Positions 32,742-42,200 of a stretch of DNA of 64,000 nucleotides are shown in pieces. The position numbers and the translations under genes were made by a program. The stretch is from DASUBV01 sp036501025 (lineage in GTDB: Bacteria > Actinomycetota > Actinomycetes > Streptosporangiales > Streptosporangiaceae). The notes below the pieces were generated by a model that made no database searches, was not told where the DNA came from, and was given only the letters and a program-made list of their open reading frames with translations. The stretch spans positions 5,546 through 69,545 of the forward strand of contig DASYBB010000059.1 in the NCBI GenBank assembly GCA_036501025.1. Direction: 5' to 3'. Position 1 is the stretch's first letter. Each line of letters starts with the position of its first letter.

Positions 32742-33809
32742 ATGGATGTGGAGTTCGCGACGGGCGGCGGGTTCAGCCACGAGGCGGTCTTGTATCGCCA
32801 GCCGGCGCAGTACCGGTCGGCGGTACTCGGCTTCGTTCGTGACGGCCTGGACCGGTCCGAGCCGGTGCTGGTGGCGCTGCCCGCCGCCGCGGCGGAGAGC
32901 ATCCGCGGCGACCTGGGCGAGCACCCGGACCTCGAGTTCGCGGACATGGGCCAGCTCGGCCGCAACCCCGGCCGGATCATTCCCGCGGTCTGGGACTTCG
33001 CGGACCGGCACGCCGGGCGCCGGGTGCGGTTCGTCAGCGAGCCGGTCTGGCCGGGCCGCTCCGCGGCCGAGATCCGCGCGACGGTGACCTACGAGGCCAT
33101 GGTCAACCTGGCCTTCACCGGGGCGCCGGTGGCCGTGATGTGTCCCTACGACGCCAGCCGACTCGCGCCCAAGGTCACGGACGACGCGGCCCGGACGCAT
33201 CCGGTCCTGCACACGGCCGAGGGAACCATGGACAGCCCCGACTACGCGGCCGGGCGCATCCCGCGGGCCGCCCGCTGGCCGCTGTCCCGCCCGCCGGACC
33301 GGGCGGTCCGGCTCGACTACACCTCCGACCTGCGCTCGGTCCGCGCCGCGGTCTCCCGCTACGGGCAGGACGCCGGCCTGGGCGCCGACCGGCTGCCCGA
33401 CCTGGTCATCGCGGTCGGCGAGGTGATCGCCAACACACTGCGGCATACCTCCGAGGGCGGCACGGTCTGCCTCTGGCACACCCGGTCCGAGGTGATCTGC
33501 CAGGTCAGCGACACGGGCCGGATTACCGACCCGCTCGTGGGCCTGCGCCGCCCGCTCGGGCCGGGCGGCCTCGGGCTGTGGGTGGTCAACCAGGTCTGCG
33601 ACCTGGTCGAGCTCCGGACCGGGAAGCGCGGCACCACCATCCGGATGCACATGAGCCTGACGCCCGGGCCGCTCCGCTCCCGGCCGCGGGCCCAGCCGGA
33701 GAACCCGGCCGAGGTCACTGCCGAGGACCTGGTGGTCACCGCCGAGGACCTGGCGCAGGGCCCGGTGACCGACTCCTCGCCCGGCTCCTCCGCCGACTCC
33801 CGCCGGTGA
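32742..33809 (+). CDS. MEDS-domain anti-sigma-type ATPase (RsbA-like), copy 2
   Basis: A 355-aa homologue of the protein at 31022-32008. The shared run includes MGQLGRNPGRII, RFVSEPVWPGR, VGEVIANTLRHT and GRITDPLVGLRRP with LWVVNQVCDLVELR. It adds a C-terminal tail with a repeated AEDLVVTAEDLAQ element (about 323-340). The stop overlaps the start of the following GAF-ANTAR gene (TGATG), so the two are coupled. The start is supported by homology rather than by a strong ribosome site. Confidence 0.83.
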   Translation: MDVEFATGGGFSHEAVLYRQPAQYRSAVLGFVRDGLDRSEPVLVALPAAAAESIRGDLGEHPDLEFADMGQLGRNPGRIIPAVWDFADRHAGRRVRFVSEPVWPGRSAAEIRATVTYEAMVNLAFTGAPVAVMCPYDASRLAPKVTDDAARTHPVLHTAEGTMDSPDYAAGRIPRAARWPLSRPPDRAVRLDYTSDLRSVRAAVSRYGQDAGLGADRLPDLVIAVGEVIANTLRHTSEGGTVCLWHTRSEVICQVSDTGRITDPLVGLRRPLGPGGLGLWVVNQVCDLVELRTGKRGTTIRMHMSLTPGPLRSRPRAQPENPAEVTAEDLVVTAEDLAQGPVTDSSPGSSADSRR

Positions 33810-34537
33810 TGAAGGTGCGTCGATCCGGTGATGAGGGACCAGCGCTCGGCCGGGATCTCGCCGCGCAGAGCGCGGACCTGCTGCGGATCGCCAATACCTC
33901 CGAGGCGCGGGCACTGGACCGGCTGGCCGAGCTGGCCGCGCGGCAGGTCCCGGCCTGCTCGGGCGCCGACGCCGCGGCCTGGCGCCATGGCGAGCTGACC
34001 GCCGCCGCCGCCAGCCACCCCGACCTGGCGGAGCTGACCGAGGTGCAGCGGGTCGCCGGGCGCGGCCCGACCATCTCGGCCATCACCTCCGGCGGCCCGG
34101 TGCACTGCCCGGACACGCTCGGCGAGGAACGCTGGCCCGAGTACGCGGCCGCCGCCCTGCGCTGCGGCGTCCGCTGCTGCGTCGCGATCGCCCACCAGGC
34201 CGGCGACCTGGCCGTCACGCTGGTCCTGTCGGCCGCGCGGCCGCGCTCGCTGGATCCCGAGCAGCTGCCGCTGGCCGAGCTGCTGGTCGCGCTGGGCGGG
34301 GCCATGCTCGGGAACGCCTCGGAGTACAGCGACTCCAAGCGGGTGGCCCTGCAGCTGGCCGACGCCGCCCAGTCGCGGGAGCTGGTCGACCAGGCCAAGG
34401 GGATGCTCATGCACGCGCTGGGCTGCACCGCCGACGAGGCGCTGGCCCGGCTGCGGCATATCTCGCAGCAGCACAACATTAAAGTGACAGAGGTCGCGGT
34501 CCGGATCATCTCGGCCAGCGGCGACCAGGAGTTCTGA
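33809..34537 (+). CDS. GAF-ANTAR RNA-binding regulator
   Basis: A 242-aa protein with a GAF-like domain (about 35-165, AGRGPTISAI...VHCPDTLGEERW) and a C-terminal ANTAR domain (about 175-230, SRELVDQAKGMLMHALGCTADEA). It probably acts as an antiterminator. Translation is coupled to the preceding MEDS-ATPase gene. It is related to the ANTAR protein at 21907 but differs in the GAF core. Confidence 0.85.
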   Translation: MKVRRSGDEGPALGRDLAAQSADLLRIANTSEARALDRLAELAARQVPACSGADAAAWRHGELTAAAASHPDLAELTEVQRVAGRGPTISAITSGGPVHCPDTLGEERWPEYAAAALRCGVRCCVAIAHQAGDLAVTLVLSAARPRSLDPEQLPLAELLVALGGAMLGNASEYSDSKRVALQLADAAQSRELVDQAKGMLMHALGCTADEALARLRHISQQHNIKVTEVAVRIISASGDQEF

Positions 34538-34577
34538 CCGCGATCAGTTCTGACGGCGATGAGTTCTGACGGGAGGA
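34531..34577. repeat. 16-bp tandem repeat across the ANTAR stop codon
   Basis: Three tandem units beginning GTTCTGAC (GTTCTGACCGCGATCA, GTTCTGACGGCGATGA, GTTCTGACGGGAGGAC) start inside the ANTAR stop codon region. The third supplies the Shine-Dalgarno of the next gene. Confidence 0.7.
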
Positions 34578-34582
34578 CGCCA

Positions 34583-36619
34583 GTGAGCATGCGCCCAGCC
34601 AGAGAGCCGGGGGCCAGCCAGCCCGGGGCAAGACAGCCGGGGGCCAAGCAGCCCGGCCGCCCGCGCCCGCCCGGCTCGCGCCCGGCGCGCCCGCGCCCGG
34701 CCGGCGATCGCGGGGCCGGCGATCGCGGAGCCGAGGACCGCGGCCCGGGCCCGGACCGGGAGGCGGCGGCCCTGAAGTCCCGCGGCGCCGAGCTGCGGAT
34801 GTCCGCCGCCCTGCCCGGCGCCGAGCTCCGCCCGATCCTGGACGCCGCCCTGGCCGAGGTCGAGGCGGCCGCGGACGCCCTGTCCCGGCAGCACGCCGCC
34901 GAGGCGGGCCGGGGCGTGTCCCCGGCTGCGGCCCAGGCCGAGCGGCGGCTCCTGCACGCGGTCTTCCTGCAGCTGCCCGTGCCGGTGTTCCTGCTCGGGC
35001 AGGACTCGACCATCCGGCGCGCCAACACCGCGGCCGCCCAGCTGCTCGGCTCGGCGCCGGGGTACGCGACCGGCAAGCAGTTCACCGCGCTCATCAACGT
35101 GGCCGACCGGGCCCGGGTGCAGACCCAGCTGGCCAACGCCTTCCGCACCGGCCAGCCCCGGCGCCTGGCCTGCAGCCTGGTGAGCGCCGACGGCCTGGTG
35201 GAGGCCGAGCTGACCGCGTGCGTGGCGGGCCTGCGGGCCGACACCGACCAGCTCATCGTGGCCGTCACGGCCACCGGCGAGGTGCCCGACGGCCATCCCG
35301 ATACCGCCGAGGTGCCCCTGACCCGGCACGGCGAGCACGCCGACCTGGAGCTGGTCAAGCAGCTCACCCGGCGCCTGGACCTGGCCGCCGAGACGGCCCG
35401 CCTGCTGCTCGGGCAGGTCACCGTGAGCGAGTCGGCGGCGGTGCAGCGCTGCGCGCGGCTCCTGGTCGGCGAGCTGGCCGGCTGGGTCATCGTCGACGTG
35501 GAGCGGGGCGGCCGGCTGCGGCGGCAGTTCGTGACCGGGCCGGACGGCCACGAGGCCGAGGAGCTGGCCCGGACCGTCGCCGAAATCAGCCCGGCGCCCG
35601 GCACGGTGCCCTCGCTGGTGCACGCGTCGGTGAGCTCGCAGCTCATCACCCACGCCGAGGACACCAGCGCCCTCGGCCCCGGACCGGACGGCATTCCCCT
35701 GGTCATGCTGCTCGGGGCGACCTCGGTGCTGTCGGTCGCGCTGTCCGACGGCGAGCGCAGCTTCGGCGCCCTGACCCTGGTCCGGCAGGCCAGCCACGGG
35801 TACTTCGGGATGGCCGACGTGGCCGTCGTGGAGTCGGTCGCCGAGCAGCTGGCCCTCGCCATCCGGGCCGGCCGCCAGTTCCGGGTGCACAGTGCCGTCG
35901 CGGAGGCGTTCCGGGCCAGCCTGCTGCCCCGCGAGCTGCCGCCCATCGAGGGCGTGGAGGTCGCGACGGTGCACATGGCGGCCGAGGGGCCGGACGTGGG
36001 CGGCGATTTCTACGACGTCTATCCGACCCCCGGCGGCACCGGGCTGGCCATCGGCGACCTGTGCGGGAGCCCGCGGGACACGGTCGCGGTGATCTCCGCC
36101 GCCCGGCACGCGATCCGCGTCCTGGCCCGGTCGGATCCCGATCCGGCCAGCGTCCTGCGCCGGGTCAACGACATCCTGCTGGCCGAGAACCTGAGCGGGG
36201 AGTTCGTCACCGCCCACGTGGCCCGCCTGGCCTGGGACGGCGGCGTCCTGCGGGTGGTGCTGGGCAGCGCCGGGCAGCCCGCGCCGACCGTGATCACCGC
36301 CGACGGCCAGGTCCGCCCGCTGCGCGGCGGCGGCCAGCCGCTGGGCATCTTCCCCGACGCCGAGCCGTCCGTCCAGCAGGTCGAGCTGTCACCGGGGGAC
36401 GTGCTGTTCCTGCTGACCGACGGGGTCGCCGACGCCCGCAACCCCGAGCTGGGCTACTTCGCCGACCGGCTGGCCGACGAGCTGGCCGCGCTGGCCGGGC
36501 AGTCGGCCGCCGACATCGCGGCCGGGCTGCGCCGCGGTGTGCTGCGGTTCTGCGAGGACGAGGTCCGCGACGACATGACCATGCTGGTGCTGCGGGTCGG
36601 CGAGCCGCCGGACTTCTAG
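34583..36619 (+). CDS. PAS-GAF-SpoIIE/PP2C serine phosphatase
   Basis: A 678-aa phosphatase. A low-complexity Arg/Pro/Gly N-terminus (about 60 residues with repeated QPGA and DRGA words) leads to a PAS-like domain (about 120-230), a GAF domain (about 265-435) and a PP2C domain (from about 440) with GGDFYDVYP, IGDLCG and LLTDGVADARN. GTG at 34583 is chosen because GGGAGG lies 6 nt upstream; an ATG at 34559 is also in frame. Its likely substrates are the STAS proteins of this region. Confidence 0.88.
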   Translation: MSMRPAREPGASQPGARQPGAKQPGRPRPPGSRPARPRPAGDRGAGDRGAEDRGPGPDREAAALKSRGAELRMSAALPGAELRPILDAALAEVEAAADALSRQHAAEAGRGVSPAAAQAERRLLHAVFLQLPVPVFLLGQDSTIRRANTAAAQLLGSAPGYATGKQFTALINVADRARVQTQLANAFRTGQPRRLACSLVSADGLVEAELTACVAGLRADTDQLIVAVTATGEVPDGHPDTAEVPLTRHGEHADLELVKQLTRRLDLAAETARLLLGQVTVSESAAVQRCARLLVGELAGWVIVDVERGGRLRRQFVTGPDGHEAEELARTVAEISPAPGTVPSLVHASVSSQLITHAEDTSALGPGPDGIPLVMLLGATSVLSVALSDGERSFGALTLVRQASHGYFGMADVAVVESVAEQLALAIRAGRQFRVHSAVAEAFRASLLPRELPPIEGVEVATVHMAAEGPDVGGDFYDVYPTPGGTGLAIGDLCGSPRDTVAVISAARHAIRVLARSDPDPASVLRRVNDILLAENLSGEFVTAHVARLAWDGGVLRVVLGSAGQPAPTVITADGQVRPLRGGGQPLGIFPDAEPSVQQVELSPGDVLFLLTDGVADARNPELGYFADRLADELAALAGQSAADIAAGLRRGVLRFCEDEVRDDMTMLVLRVGEPPDF

Positions 36620-36634
36620 CGGCTAGCTAGCCGC
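36619..36634. terminator. 16-bp perfect palindrome at two convergent stop codons
   Basis: GCGGCTAGCTAGCCGC spans the last base of the phosphatase stop and includes the TAG stop of the convergent DUF3040 gene. It may form a compact bidirectional hairpin. Confidence 0.5.
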
Positions 36635-37184
36635 GGGTCCTCATCGGCAGCCGGCAGCCCGCCACGCTGGCGCTGCCCGGTATCACCGGGGCCGCCGACG
36701 GCGCCGCGGACCCGGACCCAGACGTCGCCGGCGCCGGGCGGCACTTGATGCTCGAGGTCAGGGTGACGAACATGACGATCAGCACGGTCACCAGCAGCAC
36801 CGCCGGGACGCCGATCGCCGCCACCGGCCGCCACAGCCCGCGCCGCGTGCCCGGCGCGCCGCCCGCCCCGCCCGGCCGGCCGCCGGGCCGCGGGGATCGT
36901 GCCTGGGCCCGCGCCGGCGCCCCGGCGCTCAGCCGCGCTCGCGCCGCCCGCGACCGCCGCCGGGCGCGCCCGCCCTGACGCCACTGCCGCCAGCCCCGCG
37001 GCGCCGGGTCAGCCGGGGCGTCCGCGCGCGGCATGGCCGCGATCTGGTCCTCCGATGGCGGCGGCGCCTCTTCGGCGTTCAGCCGACTGAAGATCTTGAA
37101 CATGGCCGCCAGGTGCGGCTCGCACGTCGCCAGCTCGCCGTCAATGGCCTGGAGCGACCGGTGGTCATCGGGGGACAGGATCAT
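36627..37184 (-). CDS. DUF3040 family membrane protein
   Basis: A 185-aa protein. The N-terminal segment ILSPDDHRSLQAIDGELATCEPHLAAMFK is the DUF3040 signature, though the copy is atypical. A long Arg/Pro/Gly-rich basic linker, one hydrophobic helix (about 125-147, VAAIGVPAVLLVTVLIVMFVTL) and a Ser/Ala/Pro tail with two cysteines follow. The function is unknown. It lies 18 bp after a DUF6458 gene on the same strand. Confidence 0.7.
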   Translation of the reverse strand: MILSPDDHRSLQAIDGELATCEPHLAAMFKIFSRLNAEEAPPPSEDQIAAMPRADAPADPAPRGWRQWRQGGRARRRSRAARARLSAGAPARAQARSPRPGGRPGGAGGAPGTRRGLWRPVAAIGVPAVLLVTVLIVMFVTLTSSIKCRPAPATSGSGSAAPSAAPVIPGSASVAGCRLPMRTRG

Positions 37185-37202
37185 CTGGTCACACTCCAGG
37201 TG

Positions 37203-37565
37203 TCACTCGGGAAAGAACTCCCCGACGATCTCCTCGTCGGGGATGACCTGCGTGATCTCCGCCTCGGCCGGCATGACCGCGGTGTCGAAGGCCGCGCCGG
37301 GCGCGCCGGCCGGGTTGATCATCAGGTAGGGCGGGACGTCGCGGCGCCCGAAGCTGGCGGCGGGGCGGCCGTCCGGTCCGCTGTGCACGACCAGCTGGCG
37401 CCGCAGCCAGCCGTAGCCGCGCCGCGGCACGACCAGCCCGGCGGCGCCCAGCAGGATGAGGATCCAGCCGGCGGCCTGCAGGTTCAGGAACGAGAAGTGC
37501 GCGTCGACGGCGAAGGCGAAAACAGCTCCCACCGCCATCACGATGAGCGCGGTCGCGGTCTTCAT
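37203..37565 (-). CDS. DUF6458 family membrane protein
   Basis: A 120-aa protein with two hydrophobic helices (about 4-25 and 30-52). Then comes a basic VPRRGYGWLRRQLVV segment and an acidic C-terminus. ATG at 37565 has GAGGAGG upstream. A general-stress-type promoter lies about 50 bp before it. The function is unknown, but the family is common next to actinobacterial stress genes. Confidence 0.7.
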   Translation of the reverse strand: MKTATALIVMAVGAVFAFAVDAHFSFLNLQAAGWILILLGAAGLVVPRRGYGWLRRQLVVHSGPDGRPAASFGRRDVPPYLMINPAGAPGAAFDTAVMPAEAEITQVIPDEEIVGEFFPE

Positions 37566-37617
37566 GACGGGCTCCTCCTCGGCTTGCCGCAGGGATCGCG
37601 TGCCCTGCGCTAGGGAA

Positions 37618-37641
37618 ATGCCCGGCTGCCGGAATCCAAAC
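37618..37641 (-). promoter_or_regulatory. candidate SigB/SigF-type promoter for the DUF6458-DUF3040 pair
   Basis: On the minus strand GTTT is followed by 14 nt and GGGCAT, against the consensus GTTT-N14/16-GGGTAT. The ATG is 52 bp downstream. Confidence 0.5.
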
Positions 37642-37682
37642 ATGCGTGGCCCGCAACGGCCAGTAACAGCGCAGGTCAGCCG

Positions 37683-39170
37683 CTACGTGGCGGCCGGCGC
37701 CGCGCCGCCCCGCGCCGCCGCCGGCCCCGCGTCCGCGTCCTGCGCCGTCAGCGGCCGGGCGATGTTCTCCAGGCTCCGCCGCTCGGCCTTGACCCCGAAG
37801 ATGACCTCGACCAGCCCGGCCAGGATCATCAGGCTGGCCCCGATGACGAACGCGAGCACCGTGTCCGGCACCTTCCCGGTCCCGACCAGCTTGGCGAACA
37901 GCAGCGGGCCGGTGATCCCGCCCACCCCGGTCCCGATCGCGAAGAAGAACGCGATGGCCAGCGCCCGCGTCTCCATCGGGAACACCTCGCTCACGGTCAG
38001 GTACGCGCCGCTGGCCCCCGCCGAGGCGACCAGCAGTACCGCCGTCCAGCACACCGTCAGCGTCACCGCGGTCAGCAGGTGCTGGCTGAACAGGTACGCG
38101 GTCACCAGCAGCAGCGTCCCGGACAGGATGTAGGTGCCGGCGATCAGGGGCTTGCGCCCGACCGTGTCGAACAGCCGGCTGAGGACCAGGGGCCCGACCA
38201 GGTTGCCGACCGCGATCACCGCGAAGTAGTAGCCGGGGTTCTTGGTGACGTGGAAGAACGTGGCCAGGATCTGCGCGTACCCGAACGTGATCGCGTTGTA
38301 CAGGAACGCCTGCCCGACGAACAGGGACAGCCCCAGGATCGTCCGCCGCGGGTACAGCGTGAACATCGTCCTGGCGATGGTGCCGAACCCGATGACCTTC
38401 CGCTGCCGGATGGTGATCGACTCCTCCGGCTCGGCCAGGTGCTCGCCGGTGTCCCGCTCGACCCGCTCCTCGATGTCGTCGGCCAGCCGCTCCGCTTCCC
38501 GGGCGTGCCCGTGGATGAACAGCCAGCGCGGGCTCTCCGGCACGTTCCGCCGCACCAGCAGCACCACCAGCCCCAGGACGACCCCGAGCCCGAAGCACAG
38601 CCGCCAGCCCAGGTTCACCGGCAGGTCGCTGGTCACCGGCACCGTCACGACCGCGCCGATGGCCGCGCCCGCCCAGTAGGTGCCGTTGATGATGATGTCG
38701 ATCCGGCCGCGGTGGCGACTGGGGATCAGCTCGTCGATGGCCGAGTTGATCGCGGCGTACTCACCGCCGATCCCGAGGCCGGTCAGGAACCGGAACAGGA
38801 AGAACCACCACGGCGCGAACGACAGCGCCGTCAGGGCGGTGGCGAGGAGGTACACGCCGAGGGTGATCATGAACAGTTTCTTGCGGCCGAACCGGTCGGT
38901 CAGCCACCCGAAGAACAGCGCGCCGACGCACGCCCCCAGGACGTACACGGCGGCGCCGAACCCGGTGACCTGCGACTGGGTGATGTGGATGCCGCTGCCC
39001 GGCATGGCCAGCTGGCCGGAAATGTTCCCGACGATGGTGACTTCCAGGCCGTCGAGGATCCACACCGTGCCCAGCCCGATGATGATCATCCAGTGCCACT
39101 TGGACCACGGCAGCCGGTCCAGCCTGGCCGGCACCCTGGTCGTGATTGTGCCTGTCTCTACCTGGCTCAT
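37683..39170 (-). CDS. MFS transporter (sugar/metabolite:H+ symporter type)
   Basis: A 495-aa major-facilitator protein with about 12 membrane helices. Family motifs are GWLTDRFGRKKLF after TM2, PESPRWLF after TM6, and DTVGRKPLIAG in the second half. The central loop is long and charged (about 215-262). This is the sugar-porter/aromatic-acid-type arrangement; the substrate is not determined. ATG at 39170 is chosen because it precedes the first conserved helix. It stands alone downstream of lhr. Confidence 0.85.
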   Translation of the reverse strand: MSQVETGTITTRVPARLDRLPWSKWHWMIIIGLGTVWILDGLEVTIVGNISGQLAMPGSGIHITQSQVTGFGAAVYVLGACVGALFFGWLTDRFGRKKLFMITLGVYLLATALTALSFAPWWFFLFRFLTGLGIGGEYAAINSAIDELIPSRHRGRIDIIINGTYWAGAAIGAVVTVPVTSDLPVNLGWRLCFGLGVVLGLVVLLVRRNVPESPRWLFIHGHAREAERLADDIEERVERDTGEHLAEPEESITIRQRKVIGFGTIARTMFTLYPRRTILGLSLFVGQAFLYNAITFGYAQILATFFHVTKNPGYYFAVIAVGNLVGPLVLSRLFDTVGRKPLIAGTYILSGTLLLVTAYLFSQHLLTAVTLTVCWTAVLLVASAGASGAYLTVSEVFPMETRALAIAFFFAIGTGVGGITGPLLFAKLVGTGKVPDTVLAFVIGASLMILAGLVEVIFGVKAERRSLENIARPLTAQDADAGPAAARGGAAPAAT

Positions 39171-39238
39171 CCTGAGCCGCCTCCGGTACACAGCGGGGTC
39201 GCGGACCGCGCCCACCTGCCCGGCGGCTTGTTTTCGAA

Positions 39239-39291
39239 ACGCTGGCCTAGCCGCGCAGGCCTATCGAAGACGCTGGCCTAGCCGCGCAGGC
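39239..39291. repeat. 22-bp direct repeat duplicating the lhr 3' end
   Basis: ACGCTGGCCTAGCCGCGCAGGC is present at 39239-39260 and 39270-39291. The second copy contains the lhr stop codon and its last codons; the first is a non-coding copy downstream. Confidence 0.75.
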
Positions 39292-42200
39292 GCAGTCCCC
39301 GCGGCGTCGGCCGGAATCCGGCGCTCTCCAGCGCCCGGGCCAGCGGGGTGTCGTAGACCGCGCCCCCGTCGGCCCGCTCCACGGTCAGCCGCCCGAGCGC
39401 GCCGGCCCGGCCGGCCGCGGCCAGCGCCCGGGCCGCGGGCTCCAGCACCTCCGGGTCGCTGCTCCAGGACAGCAGCGTTTTCCCGCCCCGCTCCACGTAC
39501 AGCACCAGGTCGCCCCGGGCCAGCACGACCAGCGCCCCCGCCTTGCGGCCGGGCCGGTGCCCGCCCGCGGTCTCCTCGGGCCGCTCGGGCCACGGCAGCG
39601 CCGCGCCGTAGGCGTTGGCCGGGTCTGCCGCCGCCAGCACCAGCACCGTTGCTTCCGGCTCCGGCTTGGCGGCCGCCCGGACCGCCGGCAGCCGCGCCAC
39701 CCACTCCGGGGCGCTGTCCAGCGGCGCCCGCACGTTCCAGTCCGGCTCGGCGGCCGGCGCCGGGGCCTGCTGGGCGGCCTGCGTCTCGGCCAGCGCCCGC
39801 ATCCGGTCGACCGCGCCCGGCAGCGCGAACTGCGCCGCCCCGAGCCCCTCGACGAAGTAGCCCCGCCGGCACTGCCCGCCGTCCTCCATGGCCCGCAGCA
39901 CCGGGTAGATCGCGCTGAACCCGCCGGGCACCCGCTCGGCCGCCACCGCGCCGCGCAGCACGATGCCGTACCGCTCCAGCAGCGCGATGGCCACCGCGTG
40001 CCGCCGCCGGGTCGGGTCCGCGTCCGGCGGCGCCAGCATCGACCAGCGGCCGCTGACGGTCGGCGGCCCGCTGCGCGACGGCATGGTCGCCCGCCCGTAC
40101 CCCGGCCGCCGCCCGCCGACCCGGCCGCGCCGCCCGCCGGACAGCTGGAGCCGCCCCCCGCCGCCGGCCACGGCCGGCCCGGACCGCCCGCCCACCGGCA
40201 CCAGCCCCGACGCCGCCAGCCCGTCCGGCGCCGCCCGCGGCGCGTCGACCGGCGTCACCGGCCGCCCGCTGCTCAGCACGGTCCGCAGCGGCGCCAGCGT
40301 GTCGTTGGTCACCCGCCCGGCCCAGACCAGGTCCCAGATGGCGCTGGCCACTGCCTGGTCACTGCCGCCGGCGCCGCCCAGCGCCGCCGCCACCTGGTCG
40401 GACAGCCCGCGGAAGAACAGCGCCCCGCCGCCTCCGAGCACCTCCAGCAGCGCCTCGTGCACGGGCGTCATCGTGATCTCGGCCCGCTCCGGCAGCAGCA
40501 GCGGCGCCGTCTCGGCGGGCGCCAGCACCAGCCACCCGTCACCGCCGGGCAGCGCGCCGGCCCCGGCCCAGGCCACCTCGCCCGCAGCGGTCAGCTCGTC
40601 CAGCAGCGCGGGGGAGTAGCCTGGCACCCGCCCCGGCAGCACCAGCGTCTCCAGCGCCGAGGCCGGCACCGCGACCCCGGCCAGCTGCTCGACCGCCTCG
40701 TACACGGCGTCCAGCGCGCCCCCGCCCGCCCGCGTCCGGGCCGCCCGGTCCAGCCGCCCGGCCCGCTGCCAGGAGGGCAGGAAGGCGCCGAACGCCTGCG
40801 GCGGCACCGGCTCGACCTCCTTGCGCAGCTTGGCCAGGCACCGGCGGCGGATCAGCCGCAGAACGCCCGACTCGCACCATTCCGTGCCCCGGCCGCCCGC
40901 CCGGAACTCGCCCTCGGCCACGCTGCCCGCGGCGGCCAGCCGCTGCAGTGTCCCGCTGACCACGGCCACGCCCAGCCCGTAGCGCTGCGCCGCCTCCAGG
41001 GCCGTGAACGGCCCGTGGGTCCGCGCGTAGCGCAGGATCAGGTCGCGCAGCGGGTCGGCGGCCGGCTCGGTGAACGCGCCCGGCACGCCCGGCGGCAGCG
41101 CCGCCCCGAGCGCGTCCCGCAGCCGCCCGGCGTCCTCGACCGCGGCCCAGCGCGACTCGCCGGCCACCCGGAGCTCCAGCACTCGCCGCTGCCCGGCCAG
41201 GCCGGCCAGCCAGTCCGGCGCCGCCGCCGGATCGGCCGACCGCTCGGCGACCTCAGCCTCATTGAGCGGCCCGAGCGCCCGCAGCAGGTCGGCCACCGCC
41301 TCGGCGTCCCGGCTGGCCCGGCCCGGCGCCAGCCGCTGCAGCTCCAGCTCGACCTCGGCCACCACCAGCGGGTCGAGCAGCTCGCGCATGTCGGCCTGGC
41401 CGAGCAGGTCGGCCAGCAGCGCCGAGTCCAGCGCCAGCGCCTGCGCGCGCCGCTCGGCCAGCGGTGCGTCGCCCTCGTACATGAACGCGCCCACGTAGCG
41501 GAACAGCAGCGACCGGGCGAACGGCGAGGCGGTCGGCGTCTCGACCTCGACCAGCCGGATGCTGCGCGCGGCCAGGTCGCGCATCAGCGCGGTCAGCCCG
41601 GGCACGTCGAACACGTCCTGCAGGCACTCCCGGACCGTCTCCAGGACGATCGGGAACGTCGAGTACTGGCTGGCCACCGACAGCAGCTGGGCCGAGCGCT
41701 GGCGCTGCTGCCACAGCGGGGTCCGGCGGCCGGGCTGGCGCCGGGGCAGCAGCAGCGCCCGGGCCGCGCACTCGCGGAACCGCGACGCGAACAGCGCCGA
41801 GGACGTCAGCTCGCCCGTCACCAGCTGCTCGACCTCGTCGGGGTCCAGCATCGCGATGCTGCCCGGCGGCGGGTCGTCGGTGTCGGGGACCCGGATGATG
41901 ATCCCGTCGTCGGTGTGGATGGCCTGCACGTCCATCCCGGCGTAGCGCTCGCGCAGCCGGGCGGCGATGGCCAGCGCCCACGGCGCGTGCACCTGCGCCC
42001 CGTACGGGCTGTGCAGGACGACCCGCCAGTCGCCCAGCTCGTCCCGGAACCGCTCGACGACCAGCGTCCGGTCATCGGGCAGGTAGCCGGTCGCCTCCCG
42101 CTGCGAGGCCAGGTAGGCGGTCAGGTTGCCCGCCGCCAGCTCGTCCAGCCCGCCCGCGCGCAGCCGGGCCGTGGCCACCGCCTCGTCGGCTGCGCCCAGC

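Noticed and set aside
33736..35976. A 746-codon minus-strand frame opposite the ANTAR and SpoIIE genes
   Set aside because: Its Ser/Arg/Ala composition is typical of antisense frames, and the plus strand encodes clear PAS, GAF and PP2C domains.
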